From positions 172,430 to 236,429 of the forward strand of contig JAWKNK010000004.1 of assembly GCA_041391745.1 (NCBI GenBank): DNA of 64,000 bases. The letters run 5' to 3'. This document shows positions 25,210 to 34,927 of the stretch, one piece after another. The stretch comes from JAIXWP01 sp041391745. Lineage in GTDB: Bacteria > Bacteroidota > Bacteroidia > Flavobacteriales_D > Sanyastnellaceae. Numbering within the stretch: position 1 is the stretch's first letter; each line of letters starts with the position of its first letter. The notes below the pieces were generated by a model that worked only from the letters and a program-made list of their open reading frames with translations, did no database searches and was not told the origin of the DNA. A program made the position numbers and the translations under genes.

Positions 25210-25512
25210 ATGGAAGAACAAAATCAAAAGCTAATCGTGGTTTTCGGCAAACATGACTACATCGTCAAGAATGCTCAAAATCTTTTGTCAAATGGAGGTT
25301 ATTCTGTGGTTGGCTTTGTAGAACTTGAATTGGCTAGAATGTACCTAAGTGCTAATCCTTGTGATATGCTCTTCTTTGCAGGCTCTGTAGATCCACACGA
25401 TAGAATTGCTTTGTCTGAAGCAGCTCAAGTGGATAAGCCAGAATTAAAGATTCACGATCATTTCGGAGGTCCTGCTACGATTCTTACAGAAGTTCAAGCT
25501 AAACTAGCCTGA
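25210..25512 (+). CDS. Small hypothetical protein, possibly receiver-like
   Basis: 100 aa starting at the ATG at 25210; an upstream in-frame start at 25186 overlaps the promoter box. Its alternating beta/alpha pattern (K-L-I-V-V-F-G-K-H-D-Y then A-R-M-Y-L-S-A-N-P-C-D-M-L-F-F-A-G) resembles a degenerate receiver fold. No clear phosphoacceptor Asp pair is present. I do not recognise the family. It lies alone between UbiA and glycosylasparaginase genes. Confidence 0.65.
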   Translation: MEEQNQKLIVVFGKHDYIVKNAQNLLSNGGYSVVGFVELELARMYLSANPCDMLFFAGSVDPHDRIALSEAAQVDKPELKIHDHFGGPATILTEVQAKLA

Positions 25513-25514
25513 GC

Positions 25515-26510
25515 TCACTTCATACTTTTCGAAGTAAACAGTTTATTTTCTCCATTTTTATGCAGTGCATAAGAAAATCCTGGATGGATTCCGTATGCCC
25601 CAACTTCTCCTGCTTTGTTAACTGCTAGAAAACCTACTTGATAATCATCTTTCATGAATTGATTGATTTTCACCAAGCGATGGATGGCCTCTTCGCATGC
25701 TTCTTGTGGGCTTGCACCTTGTCTCATCAATTCTACAATTAAAAATGCAGAACATGAACGCAGCACTGTTTCGCCAAGTCCCGTTCCCGTGGCTCCTCCC
25801 ACTTCATTGTCTACATATAAACCTGCTCCAATGATGGGGCTATCGCCAACACGACCGCGAATTTTGTAAGCTAATCCACTTGTAGTGCATGAACCTGCAT
25901 TATCGCCGTTTCCGTCCATGGTGAGCATACCAATGGTATCGTGATTTTCTATGTTAATGATGGGTTTGTATTCACTTTTTATAAGCCATTCTTTATAGGC
26001 TTTTTGTGCTTCTTCGCTTTGGAACTCATCCAACTTCATTCCCTGAGAAAGTGCGAATTGTTGTGCGCCTTCACCTACTAACATCACGTGCGGTGTGCGC
26101 TCCATCACCATGCGCGCAACAGTAACTGGATGTTTAATTTTTTCAAGAAAGCTAACCGATCCGGCTTGACCAATGCTATTCATGATACACGCATCAAGCG
26201 TGGTGTGACCTTCCCTGTCTGGCAATCCGCCGAGACCAACCGACAAGTTTGAAAAATCTGCTTCAATGACTTTAACACCTTCCTCTGCCATGTCAGTGGC
26301 ATTGCCACCATTTTTCAAGGCTCCCAATGCGGCTTTATTCGCTTCAATTCCGGCATTCCAAGTAGATAGAGCAAGGCCACCTTTATATGTTTCTTTTTTG
26401 GATTTAAACCGAACGGATGTTCGGTTTTTGGCATTGCCGAATAGTCCAAGCGAAAGTGCTGCTGCAGTTAAACCGCTTTTCGTTAAAAATTGACGACGAG
26501 AATTTTTCAT
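25515..26510 (-). CDS. N4-(beta-N-acetylglucosaminyl)-L-asparaginase
   Basis: Ntn hydrolase that cleaves the GlcNAc-Asn bond of glycopeptides. The N-terminus carries a twin-arginine-type signal (S-R-R-Q-F-L-T-K-S-G), so export is expected. Autocleavage generates the nucleophile Thr in N-H-D-T-I-G-M-L-T-M-D (residues about 189-199). Downstream G-D-S-P-I-I-G-A-G-L-Y and G-A-T-G-T-G-L-G-E are family signatures. The length of 331 aa is normal. The gene lies 2 bp after the acyltransferase stop on the same strand, and probably shares its transcript. Confidence 0.92.
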   Translation of the reverse strand: MKNSRRQFLTKSGLTAAALSLGLFGNAKNRTSVRFKSKKETYKGGLALSTWNAGIEANKAALGALKNGGNATDMAEEGVKVIEADFSNLSVGLGGLPDREGHTTLDACIMNSIGQAGSVSFLEKIKHPVTVARMVMERTPHVMLVGEGAQQFALSQGMKLDEFQSEEAQKAYKEWLIKSEYKPIINIENHDTIGMLTMDGNGDNAGSCTTSGLAYKIRGRVGDSPIIGAGLYVDNEVGGATGTGLGETVLRSCSAFLIVELMRQGASPQEACEEAIHRLVKINQFMKDDYQVGFLAVNKAGEVGAYGIHPGFSYALHKNGENKLFTSKSMK

Positions 26511-26512
26511 AA

Positions 26513-28267
26513 TTATAGGCTTACCATTTCACGTTTCAACGTTTCAATAGTGTCTTCAGGTAAATTTTGAAAATCCAAAAGCATCAGTCCATCTAGGGCG
26601 TTATTGAATTTTGGATCAGCGTTGAATGCAAGAATTTTTGCATTCTGCTGTAAATATTTCTTCAATAATACGGGCATCGTAAAGCTCGCTGGTTCAATGT
26701 CTGAAATGATTTTGTCCATCTTTTTCATATCGCTTGAACTCGCTTCAATAAGTGCATCTGTATCTACATTTTTTACTTTAGGTCGAAATGCATTTCTAGG
26801 TTCAACAAATTTTGAAAGCTCATGATCAAAATAATTTCTTTCAATAAATTGTATGATCAATTCTTTTGAAACTTCCTGGTAACTGTTGGAGATAGATACA
26901 GGTCCGATAATGTATCTGAACTTTGGATTGGCCATTAAGTGAAATAGAATTCCTTTCCAAAGAAGAAATAATGATAATCTGTGACGCTGATAATCTTGAA
27001 CAATAAAGGAGCGACCTAATTCGACGCTTTGTGCAAGAATAGGTTTCATCTTAGAAGACATGCGGAAAAGACTCGTGGTATAAAAACCTCTAGTGCCATA
27101 TTTCGCAATGATGTCTGGTCCGTTGCCTATTCTGTATGCTCCAGCGATGCGCTGCGCTTCTCTATCCCACAATATGAGGTGGTAGTAATACAAATCGTAT
27201 TCATCCAAGTCGATGCTCTTATTGGTGCCTTCACCAACTGCACGAAATGTGACTTCACGAAGTCTTCCAATTTCATTCAGAATGTTAGGAATGAAATCGC
27301 TGTTTACAACATAGATGTCGAAGTTGTCGTAACTCAATGTTTTGAAACTCTGAATCTTTTCAATTTCTTGAGTGATCAATTCTGTTGGAATGGCATCTAC
27401 AATTGGATCCTCTTTTGCTGGAAAGCGAAAAGTTTTGAAGTAAGATTTTTTCACTTCAAAACTACTTCCAAGCGCATAAGTTTTTGCACGCAGGTATCGA
27501 CCGAGTTGATCAACTGAGGCAAATAATTCTTGATCTTTTATACCAATCGGTTTTCCGATTCGAAGGCGAATTGTTTTTCCTTTTTTCTTAAGCATTTCAG
27601 AAGGCAACGCAAGTGTGCGTAGTCCTGGATGTATTAATCCAAGCAAATGAAAAATGCGAGAATTAGTGCCGTCGAAATAAACTGGAATTACCGGAACTTT
27701 AGCTTTCTTGATGATTTTGATTGCTGAGTTCTGCCACTTGCGATCGGCGATTGTTTTTAAATCACCTTGAAATGTTGAGACTTCTCCTGCTGGAAAAATT
27801 GCTAGTGGCAATCCTTGCTCTACATGGCTCATAGCCGCTTTTAATCCTGAAATATTATTGTAGGCCGTCTTCATTCCTTCAAATGGATTGACTGAAAGGA
27901 AGAAGTCTTTGATGGGTTCTACATTTTGTAAAAGGAAATTCGCCATCACCTTAGTGTCAGGTCGAACTTCGCCAATAGCACGAATAAGTGCAAGTCCATC
28001 CAGTGCGCCGAATGGGTGATTGGCAACAACAATGAATGGTCCTGTGGCTGGAATATTTTGAAGTTGGTTTTTATCAAATTCAACTTCCACATCGAGAATT
28101 TCAAATAGCTTGTCGATGGATTTTAAACCATCCTCTTTACAAATCTCGTCGTAAAGGTGATTCACCTTATCGATTTGTGCCACGCGAGAAAGCAATGGTA
28201 TGATAGGGTTGTCTTTCGGCAACTTTGTTGCTGATGCAAGAGCTTCTTCTGGAATTAATTTTTTCAC
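26513..28267 (-). CDS. Fused PlsC-type and GNAT-type acyltransferase (OlsF-like)
   Basis: A 584-aa protein with two acyltransferase parts. Residues about 60-270 hold a PlsC-like lysophospholipid acyltransferase with V-V-A-N-H-P-F-G-A-L-D-G (HPFG variant of the HX4D motif) and F-P-A-G-E-V-S. Residues about 320-500 form a GNAT/OlsB-like N-acyltransferase with A-G-A-Y-R-I-G and L-G-R-S-F-I-V near 415. OlsF of Flavobacterium and Serratia has this arrangement and makes ornithine lipids. The same fold could instead make glycine or other aminolipids, so the substrate stays open. Confidence 0.82.
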   Translation of the reverse strand: MKKLIPEEALASATKLPKDNPIIPLLSRVAQIDKVNHLYDEICKEDGLKSIDKLFEILDVEVEFDKNQLQNIPATGPFIVVANHPFGALDGLALIRAIGEVRPDTKVMANFLLQNVEPIKDFFLSVNPFEGMKTAYNNISGLKAAMSHVEQGLPLAIFPAGEVSTFQGDLKTIADRKWQNSAIKIIKKAKVPVIPVYFDGTNSRIFHLLGLIHPGLRTLALPSEMLKKKGKTIRLRIGKPIGIKDQELFASVDQLGRYLRAKTYALGSSFEVKKSYFKTFRFPAKEDPIVDAIPTELITQEIEKIQSFKTLSYDNFDIYVVNSDFIPNILNEIGRLREVTFRAVGEGTNKSIDLDEYDLYYYHLILWDREAQRIAGAYRIGNGPDIIAKYGTRGFYTTSLFRMSSKMKPILAQSVELGRSFIVQDYQRHRLSLFLLWKGILFHLMANPKFRYIIGPVSISNSYQEVSKELIIQFIERNYFDHELSKFVEPRNAFRPKVKNVDTDALIEASSSDMKKMDKIISDIEPASFTMPVLLKKYLQQNAKILAFNADPKFNNALDGLMLLDFQNLPEDTIETLKREMVSL

Positions 28268-28295
28268 GGGCTAAGGATGAAGAATTCTCGAAGTA

Positions 28296-30103
28296 TTATT
28301 TCTGTTGTATTAAAACAGGGTAAGTCTGACTGGTGTAATTACTTATCACTTTTACAAAATACATTCCCGATGCAAATTTTGAAGCGTCGAAGAAGTATTT
28401 GTTTGTTCCAAGTACAATATTTCCAGAATGAATTTTTTCAATGACTTGTCCAAAAGCATTTACCAATTCAATTTCAACTTTGGCAGTATTCGCGCCTTCA
28501 ATTGATATGCATGTTATAGCAGATGCTGGATTGGGGTATATTTTATTCAAATCGAAACTAGTGATGGCATCATTGGTTGATGTTACAATTCCACCTATTC
28601 TAAAGTGATAGTAAGCATCAGGCGCAGGCATAGGTCTTGTTTGAATTTTACCACTTATTGATTCACCTTTCACATAGTAATAAATATCGGTTCCTTCGGG
28701 TTGGGCAGGAATGAAGCCTTCATAATTGTCACCTCCAATTGCTGACATCGCCACTTCCGTATAATCGTCGGTGAGAGAAGTCTTCCAGTATAATTTCGCA
28801 TTATCGATGCCGCTGCGGTGCTTCACATATGCTACAATGCTGTATGGATTTTGTGTGTCGTCGGTGTCTGGATGTTCTTGGTGAGAAATCAATAGTGGAT
28901 CACTTACTCCAATGGCATGCGTGATGCAGTGAATGGCTCCGCTGAGTGAGATGATTGGTTCGTCTGGATCGTCGCAATCAATTCCAACAATGTTGTAACC
29001 GGGGAGAATTTCATTCCAAATGCGCATTGCGGTAGTGTCATATTGTTCGCGATACGTTGGAAGGATTACAGTATTATTTACAAATACGGCATTCGTGTAA
29101 GTTCTATAATATCCCGCAGTTGGAGAAGAACTTGGCCACAGTCCTGATGGGCTGTCAGGCATGGGGATGTGCACAACTCTATAAGGTGTGCCCCATTTTG
29201 AATTGAAGTTGGAAAGCACATAATCAATATTAGCATTGATCTGTGGTCCATCTGCAATTCCATCTGGATATTCTCCAACAAGTAAAGTTTCTTCATCTAT
29301 CAATTTCATGTGCATATCGATGTGATGAATTCCGTCGTATGGAAGGGTGTTCATCTTGATATAGCGATTGATACCGAGATAGTCATTTACAATATTATCG
29401 ATGTCATCTTCAGATTTTACCGTTACGTTGTAAGGATTTCCTGGAGAATTTTCTTCCAGTATTAATTCAGATGCGAAAGCAGTTCCAAACCGTCTGTCAT
29501 CCAATTGCCACCAGTGTTGACGAGGTCTTCCGGAGCTTCTGTGATAGTATATAGTTCGATGCCAAGGTGATCTGCGAAGTATTGTGGTGAAGTGTTGTCG
29601 TTTGGTCGAGTGATGCGATTATAAATCCAATCTACAAGAACAAGATCATCTACTTCGTTGCCGTACACAGGGTTTGCTGCATAGTCGCGCATCCAAATGG
29701 AATCGAAGTTTCCGTCTACAAGCGTTACGTTGTCGAGATTGGCAAAAGCAGGACCTCCAATATTGGAAGATAAGAGGTAATTTTCTGTTGCTTGGGCATC
29801 TTCGGTAAGTATGAGCACCATGGTTTCTTGACGGGCTGCAGCAACAATTTGCTTCAATATACCAGGATAACCTGTCCATGCAATGGTGAGGGCTTGAATC
29901 TCTTCCCATTCAGCCATGCTTCGAAGATTGTCGTATGGAGGTGGGGCGGCAATGCCTCTGTCGTTTGCGGACAAAGTGTAATTGCCGTGGGCTATCATTT
30001 CTAATTCTTGATCAGAATAGCCGCGCGGAAGTGGGTTAGACTGCCCGAATGAAACGGATGAAGTGAGAAAAATTAATAGTCCGAATACAATTGCTTTCTT
30101 CAT
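28296..30103 (-). pseudogene. Secreted peptidylarginine/agmatine deiminase with T9SS sorting tail, one frameshift
   Basis: A PAD_porph-family guanidino-deiminase. From the ATG at 30103 there is a signal peptide (M-K-K-A-I-V-F-G-L-L-I-F-L, cut near F-G-Q). The catalytic region reads W-M-R-D-Y and G-G-N-W-M-T-D-G in frame 1. The frame then breaks near 29,478. Adding one T to TTT gives F-G-T-A-F-A-S-E-L in the second frame. The nucleophile Cys is in G-A-I-H-C-I-T-H-A-I-G. After about residue 450 comes a type A C-terminal sorting domain (N-K-I-Y-P-N-P-A...A-S-G-M-Y-F-V-K-V). The substrate may be free or peptide arginine. The break looks like a sequencing error. Confidence 0.85.
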
Positions 30104-30143
30104 TCCTAATCGTTTGTTTCGGTAAATATAACGAATCGCTATT

Positions 30144-30818
30144 TTACCAAACGATTGTTTTCTCCGATTGCACAAATCGGGGGCAGTAGATGCTGTCGTA
30201 AACTATAGAATCTTGATTGGCCCGTATGAGTTCATATCGGTATTTTAACCAATAATCACCATATACCTGGCAGGTTTTTGAGGTGTCTAAAATGGCAGGG
30301 GAGTAGCTTACCCAATCATTCGTGCAACAATTGCAATCAAAAATAGCATTGTCAAATCTGAAATTGATTTGTTGGTTTTGTGATAAGGATGGATTTTTTT
30401 CAAATACAATTTTGACAAAAGATTGGGGGTGCATTTGAAAATTTACCGTTGCCGCACTTTCAGTACTTAAAATATTCGGGTTGAGATCCCTCACCACAGT
30501 GATGTATTGATTTTTGGTAAGGGTAGCGCGCAGTTCCACAACATTATCTCTATCCCATTCCGCAGAATAGCTTCCTGATCCAGAAGTGTATTCTTGATCC
30601 GCCATTACATAGACCCCGTTGTAGTTGTTTCCGGATAAAGATTGCTTTTCAATGAGTACGGAAACATCCGATAGAGGCTGACCTGATTCAGCTTCCGAAA
30701 CAGTGCCTTGCAATCTATAAGAAGGCGACTGGTCTTTTTTACAAGAAGCAAAAAAGATCAATGACCCGATAAAAAAGGACAGTGCACTATTTGATAGGAT
30801 GTTTCTTGTAATGGTCAT
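30144..30818 (-). CDS. Lipoprotein with carboxypeptidase-regulatory-like domain
   Basis: 224 aa. The N-terminus is a lipoprotein signal (I-F-F-A-S-C-K-K, lipid-attached Cys near residue 26). Residues about 33-100 form a CarboxypepD_reg-like beta-sandwich (Q-G-T-V-S-E-A-E-S-G-Q-P-L-S-D-V-S-V), common in Bacteroidota surface proteins. The rest has several Cys (D-C-N-C-C-T-N-D-W) and no recognised domain. It overlaps the preceding mltF-like gene by 32 nt in a different frame. Confidence 0.7.
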   Translation of the reverse strand: MTITRNILSNSALSFFIGSLIFFASCKKDQSPSYRLQGTVSEAESGQPLSDVSVLIEKQSLSGNNYNGVYVMADQEYTSGSGSYSAEWDRDNVVELRATLTKNQYITVVRDLNPNILSTESAATVNFQMHPQSFVKIVFEKNPSLSQNQQINFRFDNAIFDCNCCTNDWVSYSPAILDTSKTCQVYGDYWLKYRYELIRANQDSIVYDSIYCPRFVQSEKTIVW

Positions 30819-32223
30819 AGACTGCCAATATTTTACTCACAAAGTTGTATGGTTCTTGTGCTCTACAATATCCATGTTTTACTCCCTCCATGGTGTAGTA
30901 TTTTTCTTGTGTTTTCAAGAGTAAGCACTCCGCTACATTTTGATCCCAAACACTGTCTTTTTTTCCTAGATGCGATGCAATGGTTTGTGCATCAAGAATG
31001 TGTCCGGGGCCAATATTATAGCTTGCTAAAATGAATTTTTTTCGCTCGATGGGATCTGCAATTCGCTTTTTCCAAAAGTTCTCGAGATGGTTCAAATACT
31101 TTGTTGCAGCGTGAATATTTTCTCCAACACGTTGGTTGGTGTCGCATCCAAAACGCGCTGCGGTTTCAGGCATCAATTGCATCACACCAAAGGCTCCACT
31201 CCACGATTCGGCGCTGGGGTTAAAGCGTGATTCCTGGTAGGATATCGCTGCAAGTAACTTCCAGTCCCATCCGATTTCCGGTGCATACTTTTTGAAAATA
31301 GAATCGAAGGGTGAAATTTGATTTGCGCTTAAAACGGGAAGAGCATAAGGGCCTTTATATTCGTAAAGGCTCTTTTCTTGGAAATAGCGATCGTGTGTTT
31401 TTGTCAATTTTTTTTGAATGTCTTCTTTGGCCAACCATTCATTTAAATTCTTCAGCAATGCTGAAGAGTTTTTGCGAACTGCCCAACAAATATTCTCTTC
31501 TGGTCCAATAGGTACCGTCATATCCAAATCCGGGTAGTCATAACGGAGCATTACCGCCATGTTTTCATCCGTTACCGTTGCGGATAATTGTCCTTCTGAA
31601 GTGAGTCTCAACATATCTTCTGAGCCAATTTCGCCAGGAGCATCTTTAATGTCAATTTTTAGCTCATTATTTTTTTCCAATTCTCTCAGTCGAAAGCGAA
31701 ATGAAGAATACTTGTGTACCCATATTTCATGGTCTGCGAGTTGGGTGGTATCTGCAATTAAATCAAACAAAGAATCAGGGCGACTGATGTCGAATTTGCG
31801 CTGAACGAGTATTGGTCTTGTGGTGTACAATGGAGTTGTAAAACCGACGTATTCTTCTCGCATTTTGAGATAGGTAAGGTTAGAAGCAATAATGTCGCCT
31901 TCGCCTTTATTGAGCAGCTCAAACATCTTATTTACATCATCCAAAAGTTTGATTTCAAGTTTTACGCCGAGGTATTTGGCATAGGCTTTTACCATGTCGT
32001 AATCAAATCCTTTGGACTGCCCACGATATTGGTAATAGGTAGAGGGACCGTTTTCAGTGAGTACAATCAGTTTTCCTCTAGCTTTTATGCTATCGATGTC
32101 AAAATTTACGGGTGGAGGAAGGTGTAATTTATAATCTTCTTCTTGTTTTTCGCCACAAGAAGAAAAAAGCAGAAGTATCAGCGTAAAAGCGAGGAGAGCG
32201 ATATAAGTCAGGTTAGAACGCAT
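30787..32223 (-). CDS. MltF-like lytic transglycosylase with solute-binding domain
   Basis: Outer-membrane-anchored peptidoglycan lytic transglycosylase. A lipoprotein signal ends at L-F-S-S-C-G (residue about 23). Residues about 40-265 form a family 3 solute-binding domain (G-K-L-I-V-L-T-E-N-G-P-S-T-Y-Y). An SLT domain follows (about 295-430) with the catalytic Glu in S-Y-Q-E-S-R-F-N-P and G-A-F-G-V-M-Q-L-M-P. The length of 478 aa matches MltF. It may cleave glycan strands in a ligand-gated way. Confidence 0.93.
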   Translation of the reverse strand: MRSNLTYIALLAFTLILLLFSSCGEKQEEDYKLHLPPPVNFDIDSIKARGKLIVLTENGPSTYYQYRGQSKGFDYDMVKAYAKYLGVKLEIKLLDDVNKMFELLNKGEGDIIASNLTYLKMREEYVGFTTPLYTTRPILVQRKFDISRPDSLFDLIADTTQLADHEIWVHKYSSFRFRLRELEKNNELKIDIKDAPGEIGSEDMLRLTSEGQLSATVTDENMAVMLRYDYPDLDMTVPIGPEENICWAVRKNSSALLKNLNEWLAKEDIQKKLTKTHDRYFQEKSLYEYKGPYALPVLSANQISPFDSIFKKYAPEIGWDWKLLAAISYQESRFNPSAESWSGAFGVMQLMPETAARFGCDTNQRVGENIHAATKYLNHLENFWKKRIADPIERKKFILASYNIGPGHILDAQTIASHLGKKDSVWDQNVAECLLLKTQEKYYTMEGVKHGYCRAQEPYNFVSKILAVYDHYKKHPIK

Positions 32224-32260
32224 GCTAAAGTGAAGATAGTAAATTTCTTCTATAAATGAA

Positions 32261-32285
32261 CAGAGACCGAATAAATCGGTCTCTG
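32261..32285 (-). terminator. Putative terminator hairpin
   Basis: A perfect 10-bp stem CAGAGACCGA/TCGGTCTCTG with a 5-nt loop lies between the gene ending at 32317 and the mltF-like start. The U tract is weak, so it may be only partially efficient. Confidence 0.5.
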
Positions 32286-32316
32286 AAAAGTAAGCGGTTT
32301 ATGGTTTTGGTTGGTA

Positions 32317-33102
32317 TTACTTTCTAATCACCTTTCCTGTGCTATTGTCGTAGTTGATGTAATATTCACCTTTTTCGAAGGCGCTACAATCTACGCTTGA
32401 CCCAACACCTTTTTTCACTACTTGACCGTATAGGTTCCATAGTTCATAAGCTGTATTAGAGGAAAAGTTGATTGACTTTGTTTTTTTGTTGTAAGTGTAT
32501 GTTACCGGTTCAGAAGCATTAACTACTTCACATTCTTTGCTTCTTCTGTAATCGCCCTCATAGCTTTTTTGTACGACGCGAAATTTATTATTACCACTAA
32601 CTAGAGATGTTTGGAATGAGTACTTGTTGGTGGTGTTTGTACCGTTGCCCATTACTTCTCCAACATTCACCCACTTGTTCCATTTAAACTGCTGAACGGT
32701 GTAAGCTAATTTACCCATTTCACCGGTGGTTTCCCAAGTGAGAAGCCCTTTGTTGTCGCAGTTTATTTTTGTGCATTCAAAAGTTGGCGCTGGTTCTAAA
32801 GCACCGGGGTTCAATATTTTTGGTTCACAACCGTCTTTGTGTTTGATCACAACTGTTACGGCATCACCGGCTTTCAAGTTGAGAATTGATAGATCAATTT
32901 CAAAAGCTTGTGAATTTGTTTCATCTGTAGTGACTTGACCGTTTACAGTTACTTCATACACGCAGTAACCAACGCCGTCTTGAGAAACTGAGTTGATTAC
33001 AAAAATATTACGTTGTTGATAGCGACCTTCTAATACGATGCTTCCCGCATAAGAAGAGACGGTAGCTAATACGACAAATAGTAATAATATAGTTCTTTTC
33101 AT
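32317..33102 (-). CDS. Secreted protein with short sorting-like C-terminus
   Basis: From the ATG at 33102 the protein has a signal peptide (M-K-R-T-I-L-L-L-F-V-V-L, cut near S-S-Y-A-G). The central part is beta-rich with two fibronectin-like stretches and several Cys. The last 45 residues (E-L-W-N-L-Y-G-Q-V-V-K-K-G, then F-E-K-G-E-Y-Y-I-N-Y) resemble a short T9SS type A domain. The function is unknown. The upstream start at 33132 would add ten residues before the signal and is less likely. Confidence 0.7.
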   Translation of the reverse strand: MKRTILLLFVVLATVSSYAGSIVLEGRYQQRNIFVINSVSQDGVGYCVYEVTVNGQVTTDETNSQAFEIDLSILNLKAGDAVTVVIKHKDGCEPKILNPGALEPAPTFECTKINCDNKGLLTWETTGEMGKLAYTVQQFKWNKWVNVGEVMGNGTNTTNKYSFQTSLVSGNNKFRVVQKSYEGDYRRSKECEVVNASEPVTYTYNKKTKSINFSSNTAYELWNLYGQVVKKGVGSSVDCSAFEKGEYYINYDNSTGKVIRK

Positions 33103-33148
33103 AAACGATTGGTTTATCATCGTTAAGGACAAAAATAAACGTAAATAA

Positions 33149-33766
33149 TTAATAATGATGGTTTGGGCTCAAATATGTTGAATTTGAGTCCAAAATCAGT
33201 GTTTTGACCCCATCTGTTAGGTCTTTGAAAACCAAATCGAAATTTTCAAAAATGTCGTTTTCAATTTCATCAAACATATCAATGGCCGCCAAAAGTTTTT
33301 CACCTCGACTGACGCGTTGACTTAGCCCTTTGAGGCTATTAATGATTCCATGCTTGTATTGGTAGCCGCTAAGCCAATCGTATTTTGCCATGTAGTGCAA
33401 TGTGATCTGCATCCTTTCAGGTAAAAAATGATTGTTTTTCGCCAGGGTGATATAAACTTGTTCTGCAAATTTTTCTAGAGGAAGATTATGAAACTCCTGC
33501 CATCGTGTGGCCAGCGCATAATCGAAAAGAATGTCCACAGCAATAGGGGATAACAGCCCAACTTTCGGTCGGAGCAAACTGCGGAGTTGCGATGAACCGT
33601 GATGACTATCGGTAGTGGTATCAATAAATCGATGCTGCTTTATGCCTTCACGAATATTGCCTTCGAATTCGAGGTAGTCATTTCCTTTGATGGCATCCGC
33701 TACAAATTGACCCACAAGTCGGTCTTCATCGCCATACGCCAAATAGAAATGAGCTAAAAAGTTCAA
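33149..33766 (-). CDS. acpH: Acyl-carrier-protein phosphodiesterase (AcpH, DUF479)
   Basis: Removes the 4'-phosphopantetheine arm from acyl carrier protein. The start M-N-F-L-A-H-F-Y-L-A and G-Q-F-V-A-D-A-I-K-G are hallmarks of the HD-like AcpH family, as are H-R-F-I-D and V-A-V-D-I-L-F-D-Y. The length of 205 aa is usual. It is on its own between the secreted protein and the divergent histidine kinase. Confidence 0.9.
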   Translation of the reverse strand: MNFLAHFYLAYGDEDRLVGQFVADAIKGNDYLEFEGNIREGIKQHRFIDTTTDSHHGSSQLRSLLRPKVGLLSPIAVDILFDYALATRWQEFHNLPLEKFAEQVYITLAKNNHFLPERMQITLHYMAKYDWLSGYQYKHGIINSLKGLSQRVSRGEKLLAAIDMFDEIENDIFENFDLVFKDLTDGVKTLILDSNSTYLSPNHHY

Positions 33767-33886
33767 TTGATCTCTTTTTCTACAAAGCTAAGCTTTATCC
33801 TCCTTTATTGCCATTTATAAGGTAAAATCTCCTGTGATGTAGCCAAAAGTGTATGGAGAGGGACTTCTTTGATATTTTTGGACGAT

Positions 33887-34927
33887 ATGAAAAATCGCGA
33901 ACTGATTTATTGGTTGTGTCAAATTATTGGCTGGGGACTTTTTGTGCTCGGGAATATTTTGAGTGCTCCATTTGTTGGTTCGGATTTGAACCAAGTGGTT
34001 AAGCTATCCATTATGATTTTTTTAATGGGGATAGGTATTACACATCTTTTTAGAATTTTGGTTCATCGGTGGGGATGGAAAAAAAGTAATAATTGGCTAC
34101 TTGTTCCACGAGTGCTGATTGCTTCTATTGTAATGGGATTTTTCTTGGTTTCGTTCAATACAGCAATTACTGATTTGATAAATGGTGATTCACTGGATTT
34201 AACCAGTTTTTTCAGAGCAAAATTCTTGTTGAATGTCATCAACTTCTCAGTGCTTTTCTTACTCTGGTGTTTGATCTATTTTGCCGTTAGCATTTTGCAA
34301 AATTGGAGGAAAGAAGAAATTCAAAATCTAGAATTGAAGGCTGCTAAAACCGAAGTGGAGTTGAATAGTTTTAAGGCTCAGATGAATCCACATTTCATGT
34401 TCAACTCATTGAATAGCATTCGCGCATTGGTAGATGAAAATCCGAGTAATGCTAAAAATGCAATTACGATGTTGAGTTCCATCATGAGAAATAATTTGCT
34501 CTTTGGAAAACGCCAAACAGTAACGATTAAAGAAGAGTTGGATTTGGTAGAAAATTATTTGAGCATTGAGAAAATACGATTCGAAGAACGCCTTAATATT
34601 TCAATGGATATAGACTCAAATACTTTGAGCTACGAGATTCCTCCATTTATGCTTCAAACTCTTGTGGAGAATGGTGTAAAGCATGGTGTTTCGAAAATCA
34701 TTGAAGGGGGCGAAATAAGACTGTCTTGTCAATTGATGGGGGATGTAGTTCAAATTGAAATTGTAAACTCTGGAAAGTTTGAACAAGACATTAATCATAC
34801 AGGTTTCGGCATTTCCAATACTAAAAAACGATTGGAATTGCTTTACGATGGTGAAGCTTTTTTTAATATAGAAAACACTTCGAAAGGAGTGCGAACAACA
34901 CTTGAATTACCGTTAAATAAAAAGTAA
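33887..34927 (+). CDS. LytS-type sensor histidine kinase
   Basis: Membrane histidine kinase of the LytS/YehU group. Four membrane segments cover residues about 10-135, followed by a short coiled coil. The phospho-acceptor region reads A-Q-M-N-P-H-F-M-F-N-S-L-N-S-I with the His in N-P-H-F. The ATPase domain has P-P-F-M-L-Q-T-L-V-E-N-G-V-K-H-G and G-F-G-I-S-N. It shares its stop/start with the downstream LytTR regulator (TAATG), so the two act as a pair. The start at 33887 skips six residues of an upstream in-frame start. Confidence 0.92.
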   Translation: MKNRELIYWLCQIIGWGLFVLGNILSAPFVGSDLNQVVKLSIMIFLMGIGITHLFRILVHRWGWKKSNNWLLVPRVLIASIVMGFFLVSFNTAITDLINGDSLDLTSFFRAKFLLNVINFSVLFLLWCLIYFAVSILQNWRKEEIQNLELKAAKTEVELNSFKAQMNPHFMFNSLNSIRALVDENPSNAKNAITMLSSIMRNNLLFGKRQTVTIKEELDLVENYLSIEKIRFEERLNISMDIDSNTLSYEIPPFMLQTLVENGVKHGVSKIIEGGEIRLSCQLMGDVVQIEIVNSGKFEQDINHTGFGISNTKKRLELLYDGEAFFNIENTSKGVRTTLELPLNKK

